NCBI GenBank assembly: GCA_001897795.1
Contig: MKUL01000013.1
Location: forward strand, 64,747 to 128,746
Direction of reading: 5' to 3'
DNA from: Alphaproteobacteria bacterium 41-28
GTDB lineage: Bacteria > Pseudomonadota > Alphaproteobacteria > UBA9655
Length of the DNA: 64,000 nt
The notes beneath the pieces were generated by a model, which was not told where the DNA came from, searched no databases, and saw only the letters and a program-made list of their open reading frames with translations. A program made the translations under genes and the position numbers. Below, piece after piece: positions 34,083-43,510 of this stretch; positions within the stretch are counted from its first letter, which is position 1; the number at the start of each line of letters is the position of its first letter.

Positions 34083-35486
34083 ATGAAAATAGGTTTATGG
34101 GCTGCAGCGCTTATTTGGATTTCCTTGAGCACAGGGGTAGCCGACGCTTCCTCTTCAAAACAACCCACGATTTTAATCGTTAAAAAAATACCCCTCGTTG
34201 TGAATGGGAAAAAAACAGAACTCTTTCGTATTGAACAGCCAGATGGGACTTGGGGTTATCATGGGGCTAAGGGGGAAGAGTTTGATGCAATCGTCAAAAA
34301 TCAAACGGACGAGCCCACCGTTGTCCATTGGCATGGGCTCATTCTTCCCAATAACCAAGATGGTACTCCCATCACCCAACCTCTTATTATGCCTGGGGAG
34401 GAATATCATTATCACTTTAAGCTAGAACAATCTGGGACCTATTGGATGCATTCCCACTATGGCTTACAGATTCAGCAACATTTATCAGCCCCATTTATCA
34501 TCAGTGATGGGGAAGAAACGAAAAACAACCCCCAAGACGTCACCATGTTTTTGGTGGACTTTAGCTATAAAAATCCAGAAAGAATTCTGAAAGACCTCAA
34601 AAAAGGAATGAAGGGCACTTCCATGAAAATGCCTGCCGCTCGGGATTTAAACGATGTGAAGTACGATGCTTACTTGACCAATTATCGAACCTTAGAGGAC
34701 CCAGAAATTATCCGCGTAACCCCGGGTCAATCGGTTCGGCTACGAATCATTAATGGAGCCGCTGCCACTAATTTTTTTGTGAGCACAGGGAAATTAAAGG
34801 GTGAGGTTATTGCAACGGATGGCCAATCCGTTACCCCATTGCAAGGCACGGAGTTCCAAGTGGCTGCGGCACAAAGACTCGATGTGCTCGTGAACATCCC
34901 TAAGGGAGAAGGGGTTTATCCCATCTTGGCACAAGGGGAAGGAACAAATATGCAAACAGGGCTCGTTCTCGCAACGCAAAACATGCAAATTCCAGTTTTA
35001 AGTGAGAAAGCCACAAAAGTCGCTGGTGCCCTAAACTATGCTCAAGAAAGACAATACAAAGCCCTTGATCCACTGCAGATAAAAAAACCCGAACAAACAT
35101 TGAGCGTTAATCTTGGAGGAGATATGGCCAAGTATATTTGGATGATTAATAACCAAGAATGGCCCAATGTGACGCCCCTTGAGATTACCCCGAATAAAAG
35201 AGTCGAAATCGTTTTTCATAATGAGACAGAGATGGCCCACCCGATGCACTTTCACGGCCATACCTTTGAAGTGACAGAAATTGATGGTAAGTCTTTGAAA
35301 GATGGTCCTATGCGCGACACGGTTTTGGTTTTACCACACTCCACGGTGAAAATTAAATTTGACGCTATCCATCCCGGAAATTGGTTCCTCCACTGTCATC
35401 TTGTCTATCATCAAGAAGCGGGGATGATGACCTATGTCAATTATAAGGGCTTTCCTTTCCCAAAATCATTAACGGGAGAGCTTTGA
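34083..35486 (+). CDS. Multicopper oxidase
   Basis: 467 residues with signal peptide (cleavage near VADA-SSSK). The three cupredoxin domains carry all copper motifs: HWHG (about 85), HSHYG (about 126), HPMHFHGH (about 395) and HCHLVYHQEAGMM (about 440-452). Together these supply the type 1 and trinuclear copper ligands, with Met as probable axial ligand. Such enzymes in the periplasm oxidise Cu(I), Fe(II) or phenolic compounds using oxygen; CopA/CueO-type copper tolerance is the likeliest role. It has no adjacent copper chaperone or regulator gene. The Met-rich loop found in CueO is short here. Confidence 0.93.
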   Translation: MKIGLWAAALIWISLSTGVADASSSKQPTILIVKKIPLVVNGKKTELFRIEQPDGTWGYHGAKGEEFDAIVKNQTDEPTVVHWHGLILPNNQDGTPITQPLIMPGEEYHYHFKLEQSGTYWMHSHYGLQIQQHLSAPFIISDGEETKNNPQDVTMFLVDFSYKNPERILKDLKKGMKGTSMKMPAARDLNDVKYDAYLTNYRTLEDPEIIRVTPGQSVRLRIINGAAATNFFVSTGKLKGEVIATDGQSVTPLQGTEFQVAAAQRLDVLVNIPKGEGVYPILAQGEGTNMQTGLVLATQNMQIPVLSEKATKVAGALNYAQERQYKALDPLQIKKPEQTLSVNLGGDMAKYIWMINNQEWPNVTPLEITPNKRVEIVFHNETEMAHPMHFHGHTFEVTEIDGKSLKDGPMRDTVLVLPHSTVKIKFDAIHPGNWFLHCHLVYHQEAGMMTYVNYKGFPFPKSLTGEL

Positions 35487-35625
35487 TATAGACTTTTGGT
35501 GAGAGATGCTTGCAATTAAAATGAGCATGTGAGATTTTTAAATATTACTTATGATGAAAGTGAATAAGCTATGTTCTCAAAATTTTTAGATCCGAATACT
35601 AGATCTAACATTTTAAGTTATTGAA

Positions 35626-36486
35626 ATGACAGCACTCATGACCCATCTCCCCCATCGCGGGATTATCGAAATCCAAGGGGAAGATAGAGCCACCTTTTTG
35701 CAGGGGCTGATTTCTAATGATATTCACCTCGTGACACCCGAACATGCCATTTACGCAACCCTTCTTACCCCACAGGGACGATTTTTATATGACTTTTTTA
35801 TTATGGAAAGAGATGGAGCTTTCCTCCTAGATGTAGAAGCTGCCCGCCTCGAAGGTTTGCTGAAAAAGCTAAGCCTTTATAAGTTGCGTTCAAAAGTAAC
35901 CTTTACACCGCGTCCAGATCTTAAGGTTTTTGCTATCTGGGGCAATGGAGTTGCAACCTCTCTCAATCTTGTCAAAGAAGCAGGTGCTGCTCAGAAGGAT
36001 GTCTTTATCGACCCCCGTCTTGTTGATCTTGGCGCGCGGACTATGAGCGAGTCTCTGACCAAAGACTTTCAGCCTGCAACGCCTCAAGACTATGATCTCC
36101 ATCGCCTGAGACTCGGTATTCCCGAAGGGGGAAAAGACTTGATTCCTGAACGGGCGATCTTGCTTGAGTCTGGGTTAGATGAGTTGAATGCTATTAGCTG
36201 GACAAAGGGATGCTATATGGGGCAAGAACTGACGGCCCGCACAAAATATCGTGGCCTTGTTCGCAAAAGACTTTTTCCCATCACCATTGAAGGACAAGCT
36301 CCAGAGACGGGAACGGAGATTTTTTTGGATGGTGATTCTGTCGGGGAAATGCGTTCTCACAATGGCTCAAATGGCCTGGCGCTATTTCGTGTCGAAGCGA
36401 TGAAATCCGGAAGAGAATTTCCATGTGGGGAAGCTCTCTTAAAGCCTTACATCCCTGTTTGGATGTGTCTTGAAGACCCATCCTGA
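35626..36486 (+). CDS. ygfZ: YgfZ/GcvT-family iron-sulfur cluster assembly protein
   Basis: 286 residues. The signature KGCYMGQELTARTKYRG (about 201-217) matches the conserved KGCYxGQE motif of YgfZ, a folate-dependent protein that helps build or repair certain Fe-S clusters. The N-terminal LPHRGIIEIQGEDRATFLQGLISNDI is also typical. Its 3' end (about 36434-36484) has a diverged second copy after the next gene, which shows the secreted kinase gene was inserted at this border. Confidence 0.9.
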   Translation: MTALMTHLPHRGIIEIQGEDRATFLQGLISNDIHLVTPEHAIYATLLTPQGRFLYDFFIMERDGAFLLDVEAARLEGLLKKLSLYKLRSKVTFTPRPDLKVFAIWGNGVATSLNLVKEAGAAQKDVFIDPRLVDLGARTMSESLTKDFQPATPQDYDLHRLRLGIPEGGKDLIPERAILLESGLDELNAISWTKGCYMGQELTARTKYRGLVRKRLFPITIEGQAPETGTEIFLDGDSVGEMRSHNGSNGLALFRVEAMKSGREFPCGEALLKPYIPVWMCLEDPS

Positions 36487-36494
36487 CCACCGAG

Positions 36495-36519
36495 CCATCT
36501 TTCCCTGAGTGAAAGATGG
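36495..36519. terminator. Hairpin after ygfZ
   Basis: CCATCTTTC, a 7-base loop and GAAAGATGG form a perfect 9-bp stem 8 bases after the ygfZ stop. There is no strong T-run, so it may act as a weak or Rho-assisted terminator. Confidence 0.45.
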
Positions 36520-36548
36520 AATAATGACTTGTTTATAAGAGGTTTTTT

Positions 36549-37535
36549 ATGAAGATTATTTTAAAAGTTTTGTTTTTTAGTGCTTCACTTTTCTATCTTT
36601 ATTCGTTCCCGTTAAAAGCCATGGAAGATACAGAAGAGACGCTCTACACTTGTATTTTCAATAAAAGAAACCCTATCCCTGATCCCGATGACCCTTACCA
36701 AGTGGTTACCACAACTTTATCAGAGAGTTTTTTAGAAAAGCACCGTGAGGAACACCCTTCTTATCAATTTCCCACGAAAGAAGACGAAGTTATTGTTTTG
36801 GGACCTTATTGGATTGATCCAAGAATGTGCCTAGGGAGAGGAGACGATGGAAGATGTTACTTAGGAAAACATCTTCAAACAGGTGCTTTCGTAGTTGCTA
36901 AAAAAAGGTACATGACTGTTGATAAAGAAGAAATGCACCAAGAAGTAAAAAATTTAAAAGCCTTAGGTCGACTTTATGGTATTTGGCGAAAAACGGACAA
37001 TCATGATACGTCCACTCCTAACGCTTATCTTATTATACCGTTTGTGGATGGGGAGTGCTTGTCAAGGTACCTTGAACGACAGCCATGGATAAAAGCAGAA
37101 TGTGAGGGAGATGAATTAAAATTTGATGATGTAAATGCCGGATTGACCCTTGTTCAATCACTAATAGACCAATTGAATTTTATTTCGCAAAGAGGAGTAA
37201 AGCATGATGATGTGTCTTGTAATGTTTTAATTACTTCTTGTTACAAGCATGTGGTATTCGTTGATTTTGGATATTCAGGTGATCTGACGCCATCTTCAGT
37301 CATGAATTTCTCGCCTCTCCTAGCTACAGAAGTTGATGGTCGCAAATATGCTAATTACACTTTTTATCTTCTCGGTTTAAAGGATTTTTTACGTGGTGGG
37401 GTTGGTAAGAATCTCAGGAAACCTCAAGATATTCTTAGATATTTAAGAGAGATGCCCAGAACGAATCCCTTTACCCTTCAACAGCTCAATGACGCCTTTA
37501 AGCCATTGAAGGAAGCTTACAAACTAAATTTGTGA
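36549..37535 (+). CDS. Secreted protein-kinase-like protein
   Basis: 328 residues: signal peptide MKIILKVLFFSASLFYLYSFPLKA, then MEDTEE. Residues about 90-310 carry the kinase pattern: glycine loop LGRGDDGRCYLGKH (about 95-108), Lys in FVVAKKR (about 116-118), and Glu of helix C in HQEVKNLKAL. Then come catalytic-loop KHDDVSCNVLI (about 218-228) with Asp and Asn at the HRDxxxxN spacing (His-Arg replaced by Lys-His), and VDFG (about 238-241). All core catalytic residues are present, so it is probably active. The APE region is not obvious, as in several bacterial effector kinases. Export plus eukaryote-like fold suggests action on host proteins (inference). The gene is flanked by duplicated ygfZ/cdd end sequence. 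Confidence 0.82.
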   Translation: MKIILKVLFFSASLFYLYSFPLKAMEDTEETLYTCIFNKRNPIPDPDDPYQVVTTTLSESFLEKHREEHPSYQFPTKEDEVIVLGPYWIDPRMCLGRGDDGRCYLGKHLQTGAFVVAKKRYMTVDKEEMHQEVKNLKALGRLYGIWRKTDNHDTSTPNAYLIIPFVDGECLSRYLERQPWIKAECEGDELKFDDVNAGLTLVQSLIDQLNFISQRGVKHDDVSCNVLITSCYKHVVFVDFGYSGDLTPSSVMNFSPLLATEVDGRKYANYTFYLLGLKDFLRGGVGKNLRKPQDILRYLREMPRTNPFTLQQLNDAFKPLKEAYKLNL

Positions 37536-37563
37536 TGATGAGTTTCTCATTACTTGAGAACAC

Positions 37564-37612
37564 TTTTAAAAGTCTACGCCCCCGTTTGGATACGCTTTGA
37601 AGACCCATCCTT
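37564..37612. repeat. Second copy of the ygfZ 3' end, now overlapping cdd
   Basis: CGTTTGGATACGCTTTGAAG and the following ACCCATCCT match the ygfZ end at 36434-36484 (about 37 of 49 bases). Read on the other strand it encodes the last residues of cytidine deaminase (GSSKRIQTGA). So the two genes probably once overlapped convergently, and insertion of the kinase gene duplicated the shared segment. Confidence 0.75.
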
Positions 37613-38023
37613 ATCTATTGCTACAAACTCTGTAAAAGCACCTGGAAGAAGCTCACTTATAGGCACCATAACAAGTCCGCCTGGTCCCTTATAAATGACA
37701 ACTGTGTCAGGTGTGCTAAATTCTTGAATCACTTGCCGACAGGCTCCACATGGGCTGCAAGGGATATCTGCCTTTGTTGTGACAGCGATGGCTTTAATTT
37801 TTCCCTTTGGACCTTTTTCTGAAATCATTTTAAAAATGGCCGTTCTTTCACTACAGTTGGTGAGTGGATAGGAAATATTTTCGATATTACATCCGGTGTA
37901 AATATCGCCATCTTCTGTCATAAGGGCCGTTCCAATTGGAAATTTTGAATAGGGAGTATAGGCTTTTTCTTGAGCTCCTTTAGCAATGTTGATCAATTTA
38001 TCTTGTAAATCTTTTGCAATCAT
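37574..38023 (-). CDS. cdd: Cytidine deaminase
   Basis: 149 residues. It converts cytidine to uridine in pyrimidine salvage. The zinc site is CNIENISYPLTNCSERTAIF (the usual catalytic CAE is CSE here) and PCSPCGACRQV. AKGAQEKAYTPYSKFPIGTALMTEDG is the substrate loop. The gene starts 17 bases after the glyS stop with AAAGGAGAGG upstream, so it is the last gene of a glyQ-glyS-cdd operon. Its C-terminal tail lies in the duplicated ygfZ segment. Confidence 0.94.
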   Translation of the reverse strand: MIAKDLQDKLINIAKGAQEKAYTPYSKFPIGTALMTEDGDIYTGCNIENISYPLTNCSERTAIFKMISEKGPKGKIKAIAVTTKADIPCSPCGACRQVIQEFSTPDTVVIYKGPGGLVMVPISELLPGAFTEFVAIDKDGSSKRIQTGA

Positions 38024-38040
38024 GTCCTCTCCTTTATGTG

Positions 38041-40128
38041 TTAGCCCTCAAGTTTCGAAAAATCTGCTACTTGATGCAGGGTTTTTCTCAAATATGCAAG
38101 AAGATGTAAGCGGTTTATCCGGAGGTCACCTTCTTCCGTATTCACCACCACCTTGTCAAAAAATTGATCAACATAGGGTCTGAGTGTCGCCAAGTCCTGA
38201 ACGGCTTTGACAAAATTACCCTTTGCCACAAGATCTTGAATGTTAGGAGATTTTATCGATAGATTTGTAAAAAGGGCCTTTTCTTCAGAAACTTTTAACA
38301 CCTCTTCTTTGACGTGACCTTCATAAAGTTGCTTATCTTTTTCTTCTTCAATTTTGAGGATGTTGGAAGCCCTTTTGTAAGCGGAGAGAAGATTCTGCCC
38401 ATCTTCCCCATCCATAAGTTTGTCAAGGGCTTGAACCCTCAAGGCAAGGTCTGAAAAGGTGGGGTTTTCATGGGCAACGCCTAACACAGCATCAACGTGA
38501 TCATAAGGGCTTCCCTGACCGTTTCGTAAGGCAAACTTAAATCTTTCCAAAAGGAATTGCCAGACATCTGAAACCGCTTGCTCTTTGGTCTTGAGAAGCG
38601 AAGGCGTGAGTTCAGACCACGGATAGGTATCATAAGCCCAGCCTAAAACCTCAATCATAGAAAGACTGAAGTGGGGATTTAAAGAAAGAGCAATAAGACT
38701 TAAGCCTGCTCGTCTGAGGGCATAGGGATCTTTGGACCCTGAGGGAGTGATCCCAATGGTGAAGAAGCCCATCAGCGAATCCAAGCGATCAGCAATTGCC
38801 AAAATCAAACTTGGGAGTGCATCAGGGATCTCTCCTCCCGAAACTTTAGGCCAATAATGTTCTTCAATGGCACGTGCAACCTCGGGGGCTTCTCCTTGGT
38901 TTTGAGCGTAATAACATCCCATAATACCTTGAAGTTCAGGGAACTCACCAACCATTTGAGAAGCTAAGTCGGCTTTAGAAAGAAGGGCTGCGCGTTCCAC
39001 AAGTTTTGGATTCGCGCCAACATGTTTGGCAATGCGGGAAGATAGTTTCACCAACCGTTCCACCTTATCGAAAAGGCTCCCTAATTGTTGGTGGAAAAGC
39101 CGGGTCTTTAAAGCCGTGTTAAAATGTTCTAAGGGTTTTTTCTGATCTTGTTCCCAAAAAAATTGGGCGTCCGCAAGGCGGGCTCTTAACACCCGTTCAT
39201 TTCCGATAACAATCGTTTTCCCACGGTCACTACCTTCACTATTGGAAATAACGCCAAAGAAAGGAGCAAGCTTTTGTTTCGAATCCATCAGGGGAAAGTA
39301 GCGTTGATGAACACGCATCGGTGTTGTGATAACCTTAGGAGGAAGGTTCATAAAATGCTTATCCACTGCTCCCACATAAGCGATAGGCCATTCCACAAGG
39401 CCAGCAACCTCATCCAAAAGAGCGGAATCTTCAAGAGGTGTTAGGTGGACGTTATGGGCGACGCGTGTGATTTCTTTCTGAATAAGCTCTTGACGTTCTT
39501 CCCAATCTAAAATAACAAAATGGTCCTTTAGTTTTTTCTCATAATCCTGAAAGTTATCGACTGTGAAAGGCTCAGGAGCTAAAAACCGATGACCTCTGGT
39601 TTTATTCGATGCTTCAAGTCCTGCATAAGAAAACGGGACAACCCGTCCGTCGAGGATGCTGAGAAGGCCACGGATAGGCCGAACCCAGGTAACGGCAAGA
39701 CTTCCCCATCGCATGGATTTGGGCCACCGAAACTTTTCTAAAAGTGAGGGTGCAATCTGGGAGAGAACTTCCTGCGTAGGGCGACCGGGTTCATTTTTTA
39801 CCACAAACAAAAAGGACCCTTTAGGGGTTTCTTTAACTTCACAGTCTTCGCGTCCGACACCCGCCGTTTTTAAAAAACCTTCAATAGCTGAGGGAGAGGC
39901 ATCTACACGGGGACCCTTTTTTTCTTCCCGAATGGGGAGGGTCTGAAGAGGCAGCCCTTCAACGACAACGGTTAATCTGCGGGGGGTAATAAAGGTTTTA
40001 ATGCTTTCAAAAGGCAGTTCTTTTTCTTTTAGAAGGGCTTCCGTCAAGGTCTTCAATTGTTCTTGAGCCTCTGGCTGCATGCGAGAGGGGATTTCTTCTG
40101 AGAAAATTTCAAAGAGCCATTCAGCCAT
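38041..40128 (-). CDS. glyS: Glycine-tRNA ligase beta subunit
   Basis: 695 residues starting [25 protein letters not shown]. The conserved [53 protein letters not shown] and a C-terminal anticodon-binding helical region are seen. With GlyQ it forms the bacterial alpha2-beta2 glycyl-tRNA synthetase. The ATG at 40128 overlaps the end of glyQ by 8 bases, a usual coupled arrangement; the frame extends upstream inside glyQ and that extension is not used. Confidence 0.97.
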   Translation of the reverse strand: MAEWLFEIFSEEIPSRMQPEAQEQLKTLTEALLKEKELPFESIKTFITPRRLTVVVEGLPLQTLPIREEKKGPRVDASPSAIEGFLKTAGVGREDCEVKETPKGSFLFVVKNEPGRPTQEVLSQIAPSLLEKFRWPKSMRWGSLAVTWVRPIRGLLSILDGRVVPFSYAGLEASNKTRGHRFLAPEPFTVDNFQDYEKKLKDHFVILDWEERQELIQKEITRVAHNVHLTPLEDSALLDEVAGLVEWPIAYVGAVDKHFMNLPPKVITTPMRVHQRYFPLMDSKQKLAPFFGVISNSEGSDRGKTIVIGNERVLRARLADAQFFWEQDQKKPLEHFNTALKTRLFHQQLGSLFDKVERLVKLSSRIAKHVGANPKLVERAALLSKADLASQMVGEFPELQGIMGCYYAQNQGEAPEVARAIEEHYWPKVSGGEIPDALPSLILAIADRLDSLMGFFTIGITPSGSKDPYALRRAGLSLIALSLNPHFSLSMIEVLGWAYDTYPWSELTPSLLKTKEQAVSDVWQFLLERFKFALRNGQGSPYDHVDAVLGVAHENPTFSDLALRVQALDKLMDGEDGQNLLSAYKRASNILKIEEEKDKQLYEGHVKEEVLKVSEEKALFTNLSIKSPNIQDLVAKGNFVKAVQDLATLRPYVDQFFDKVVVNTEEGDLRINRLHLLAYLRKTLHQVADFSKLEG

Positions 40129-40987
40129 TGGAATTCTCCATCCAAAGCTCACAACACTGACGAGCCAAGGCGCGCACTCGACCAATGGTATTCGCCCGCT
40201 CGGTGACGCTTAAAACGCCGCGAGCATCCAAGAGGTTGAAAAGATGGCTGGCTTTCAGACAATATTCATACGCAGGTAGGACAAGCTTATTTTCCACAAG
40301 ATGACGGCACATGGCTTCTGCATCTTCAAAATGGCGGAAGATCATGGGAGCATCTGCGTGTTCAAAACTGAAAGCAGAAAACTCTTTCTCCATCTGATGG
40401 GCCACATCCCCATAGGTCATGTGGGCTTCTCCTTCAGGGCTATTCCAGTCCAAATCATAGACATTTTCGATACCTTGGAGGACGGACACAAGACGTTCAA
40501 GCCCATAGGTTAACTCCGCTGGAACGGGATCACAAGCAAAGCCCCCGACTTGTTGGAAATAGGTGAATTGGGTAATCTCTTGACCATTCCCCCATACTTC
40601 CCATCCTAGGCCTGAAGCGCCAAGGGTCGGGCTTTCCCAGTCATCCTCCACAAAACGAATGTCATGAAGGAGGGGATCAAGGCCAATATATTTTAAACTC
40701 TCGAGATAGATGTCCTGAACGTTATCGGGAGAAGGCTTTAAGAGAACTTGATACTGGTGGTGACGGTAAAGCCGATTTGGATTTTCTCCGTAGCGTCCAT
40801 CTGCCGGCCTTCGGGAAGGCTGAACATAGGCTGCACGCCAGGGCTTTGGCCCCAGAGCTTTTAAGGTCGTGGCGGGATGAAATGTGCCTGCGCCCACTTC
40901 CGCATCGTAAGGCTGCAGAATAACGCAACCCTTCTGAGCCCAGAATTCTTGGAGGTTTAAAATAACAGTTTGAAAGTCAGTTTTCAT
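40121..40987 (-). CDS. glyQ: Glycine-tRNA ligase alpha subunit
   Basis: 288 residues with the class II core: [105 protein letters not shown] and [12 protein letters not shown]. It binds glycine and ATP. It is first in the glyQ-glyS-cdd operon and divergent from the secreted F-box gene. Confidence 0.98.
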   Translation of the reverse strand: MKTDFQTVILNLQEFWAQKGCVILQPYDAEVGAGTFHPATTLKALGPKPWRAAYVQPSRRPADGRYGENPNRLYRHHQYQVLLKPSPDNVQDIYLESLKYIGLDPLLHDIRFVEDDWESPTLGASGLGWEVWGNGQEITQFTYFQQVGGFACDPVPAELTYGLERLVSVLQGIENVYDLDWNSPEGEAHMTYGDVAHQMEKEFSAFSFEHADAPMIFRHFEDAEAMCRHLVENKLVLPAYEYCLKASHLFNLLDARGVLSVTERANTIGRVRALARQCCELWMENSNG

Positions 40988-41140
40988 GAAGCTACACTAC
41001 TCATCATGAACCGGTAGGGTCAAGAGGAATACTTGGATGGAAATATAAACTTTAGGTAGTATTAATGTTTTTATTTTTTCTTTGTAAATCACAAATCAAT
41101 ATCATATAAAAATAGAATTATTTAAAAAATGGAGTGTTTT

Positions 41141-42664
41141 ATGAAAAAAGTTAGTGTTCTTTTTGTTTTTTTTCTTCTTTCCACAGCATCCCATTTGAAC
41201 GCTGGGAGGTTTAACCCAGTTGAAGCCACTCTCGAGGATACTCAGCGGAAAATTGGTAAGCTTCAGGAAAGGATAACTCATTTCTCAACAATCCCTGAAG
41301 AAAAGGTAATTATGGAAGGTCAAATTGAGACACTCAAAGCTCTTAGTGAGTCAAAATCTATTCTTGGGTCTACGACTTTAGAAAGCAACATTCAAAATTA
41401 TATTGAAAAAAGAGAACAAAGAATTCTATTTAGGCAAGTAAAATTAGAAGAGGAACTCAGATTAGGAGAGGAACCCAAAAATATAGAAAACTTTAAGGAA
41501 CTCAGGCAACTAAGATCAAATGAAAAACTCAAAAATTTAGGGAGCTTAGAAAATTTTCCTATAGAAATTTTGCATGAAATTATGGGTTATCTTTCTGTGA
41601 GAGATCATCTTAGTTTTTATAAAACATCATGGTTTTTGAAGACCGTTACAGAAGGCACTCGAGGGTATTCACAAATAATGGTCTTAAAAAATACGGCAAA
41701 AGCGTTGAGTGCCTATGTAGATGTTGTAATTGAGAGAATGAAAGGTCAGAATGGCCCTAAAACGATCTCTTTTGGAATCAGAGTGAGGTCAGCCTCTAAA
41801 GATTGGACTTTTTATCCTTCTTTTGCTGAGTACGATTCATTCATAGAATACAGTCAGGCAATTCCAATTAAACTCCACGCTATGTGGTTTCCCGTAGGAA
41901 ACGTAAGGGACACTCTTACCTCTGAATGGGACGAGTGGAATGCATTACTGAAGTCAAAACCGAGGCATGAAGATTCAAAGCGTAAACAATATCAAAATTT
42001 TTTAAAAGGAAAAAATGGATGTAAACAGAATCTTAAGGAAGCCGCGAGAGTCAATAGTAAGTTGGCTGATGAAGGAGATCAAACTGCGAGATGGCGAGAA
42101 TTTGAGGGTCGTTTAAAAGGCAAAGGTGCTTACAAACTCAATCCAAATAAGGCAGTTAAACGTAATAGCAATTGGGCAGAAAAAGGAGATCAAGTGGCCA
42201 GAGAACGCCAATTTTATGGTCTTTTAAATGGAAAAGATGGATATAAGCGTATTCCTCAACGAGCTGTTAGCCTTAATACTGCGTGGGTAGATGAAGGAGA
42301 CTTCGAGGCAAGAAAACGTGAGTTTGATGGCCATTATAATGATACGAATGGTTACTTATTCAATATTAAAGAAGCCTTTGCCCGTAATATGAAATGGGCC
42401 CAAGAAGGCGATCAAGCCGCGAGGGAACGTCACTTTGAGAAACTTGACGAACTTCGCAAAAATTTCGAATCTTTCAAAATAAGACACTATCAGCACGAAA
42501 CGGAACTTAAAGAAGTCATTGAGCTCAATAGAACATGGGTAATAGAGGGTGATCGAGAAGCAAAAAAGCGAGAAATACACATGTATTTATACGGAAAATA
42601 TAATATTCCTCGCAATCCTGAAGAAGGGTACAGATTGATGAGAAAATGGCGTGTCTTACCATAA
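41141..42664 (+). CDS. Secreted F-box protein with Sel1-like repeats
   Basis: 507 residues: signal peptide MKKVSVLFVFFLLSTASHLNA, then a coiled coil (about 30-125). An F-box-like motif lies at about 134-175 (LENFPIEILHEIMGYLSVRDHLSFYKTSWFLKTVTEG), matching LPxEILxxIxxYLxxxDLxxxxxxS. From about 285 to the end are five or six repeats of 35-40 residues, such as KGKGAYKLNPNKAVKRNSNWAEKGDQVARERQF, with the A..W...GD..A spacing of Sel1-like repeats. F-boxes bind Skp1 in eukaryotic SCF ubiquitin ligases, which bacteria lack, so a host-directed effector is likely (inference). GGAG lies 6 bases before ATG 41141; ATG 41129 is less well placed. Confidence 0.82.
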   Translation: MKKVSVLFVFFLLSTASHLNAGRFNPVEATLEDTQRKIGKLQERITHFSTIPEEKVIMEGQIETLKALSESKSILGSTTLESNIQNYIEKREQRILFRQVKLEEELRLGEEPKNIENFKELRQLRSNEKLKNLGSLENFPIEILHEIMGYLSVRDHLSFYKTSWFLKTVTEGTRGYSQIMVLKNTAKALSAYVDVVIERMKGQNGPKTISFGIRVRSASKDWTFYPSFAEYDSFIEYSQAIPIKLHAMWFPVGNVRDTLTSEWDEWNALLKSKPRHEDSKRKQYQNFLKGKNGCKQNLKEAARVNSKLADEGDQTARWREFEGRLKGKGAYKLNPNKAVKRNSNWAEKGDQVARERQFYGLLNGKDGYKRIPQRAVSLNTAWVDEGDFEARKREFDGHYNDTNGYLFNIKEAFARNMKWAQEGDQAARERHFEKLDELRKNFESFKIRHYQHETELKEVIELNRTWVIEGDREAKKREIHMYLYGKYNIPRNPEEGYRLMRKWRVLP

Positions 42665-42673
42665 GTAAGACCC

Positions 42674-43234
42674 CTAATGCACAATATCTTTTTTAAAGAG
42701 CACCTTTGGGATCGTTTTAAGGAAGACATAGATATCAAAGAAAAAAGAGTGTCTTTCCATATATTCTTTTTCAAGAGCCACACGTCGTTCAATCGTGACA
42801 GAATCACGGCCGTTAATTTGAGCCCATCCTGTAAGGCCTGGCTTGTGGAGATGAATGCCTTCTTGGGTACGTAAAGCAAGAAGATCTTCTTCAATTGTAA
42901 GAATGGGGCGGGGACCAACAAAACTCATGTCTCCCTTTATGATGGACCAAAGTTGAGGCAGTTCATCGAGAGACGTTTTCCTTAACAAAGGACCGATCGG
43001 CGTCAGATATTGTTCCGGCTGAGTCATACGTCGGGTTGCAAGGGGTGGGGTATCAACTTTCATTGTTCGAAATTTTGGCATTTTAAAAATTTTATTATGT
43101 TTTCCTACCCGATCCGACCAATAGATAATGGGTCCTTTAGTGGTCAGTTTGATTGCGAGCGAAATCAATAAAATAAGCGGAAGAAAACAAACAGAAATGA
43201 TTGTGGCAATAAGGATATCAAAAATTCTTTTCAT
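42674..43234 (-). CDS. Sugar-phosphate transferase (bacterial sugar transferase family)
   Basis: 186 residues with one N-terminal hydrophobic hairpin (KRIFDILIATIISVCFLPLILLISLAI). The PglC/WcaJ-type core contains FKMPKFRTMKVD, LRKTSLDELPQLWSIIKGDMSFVGPRPI and GLTGWAQINGRDSVTIERRVALEKEYMERHSFFFDI. This group moves a phosphosugar from a nucleotide sugar onto undecaprenyl phosphate to start a glycan. It stands alone between accessory genes, without other capsule genes nearby. The length is that of the minimal phosphoglycosyl transferase. Confidence 0.92.
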   Translation of the reverse strand: MKRIFDILIATIISVCFLPLILLISLAIKLTTKGPIIYWSDRVGKHNKIFKMPKFRTMKVDTPPLATRRMTQPEQYLTPIGPLLRKTSLDELPQLWSIIKGDMSFVGPRPILTIEEDLLALRTQEGIHLHKPGLTGWAQINGRDSVTIERRVALEKEYMERHSFFFDIYVFLKTIPKVLFKKDIVH

Positions 43235-43360
43235 GAATACCTTTTGCCAAAGTTATCGAAATATTTCAAGTCATCAAATGCCCAATTTTTGATTTAATCA
43301 GGGATGAGGACTAGAAAGGCTTATACATCTAATGTATTTTATTACACGATTTTTTGAGGA

Positions 43361-43396
43361 AATCGTCTTCCCTTGAAAAAATGGGAAAAGACGATT
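43361..43396. terminator. Hairpin in the gap after the Rpn gene
   Basis: AATCGTCTTCCC, a loop and GGGAAAAGACGATT pair as a stem of about 12 bp with a bulge. The gap is 276 bases (43235-43510). Confidence 0.4.
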
Positions 43397-43454
43397 GAAA
43401 TGGGTGAAACACCGGAATCTCTTTCTGACGAATTCGTGTGAGCAGGATTCAATC

Positions 43455-43500
43455 TCAATTAAGCTTCTCCTTATTGACAGATTCCAACATAAGTCTCTAA
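43455..43500 (-). pseudogene. Rpn 3'-region remnant
   Basis: Bases 43464-43492 (CTTCTCCTTATTGACAGATT) match 43701-43729 in the intact Rpn gene (CTTCTCCTCATTGACCGATT). On the minus strand the piece reads LMLESVNKEKLN then stop; the intact protein has LESVNEEKIM. It lies just after the stop of the intact gene, so one Rpn copy decayed or was replaced. Confidence 0.6.
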
Positions 43501-43510
43501 TTAAAAAATC

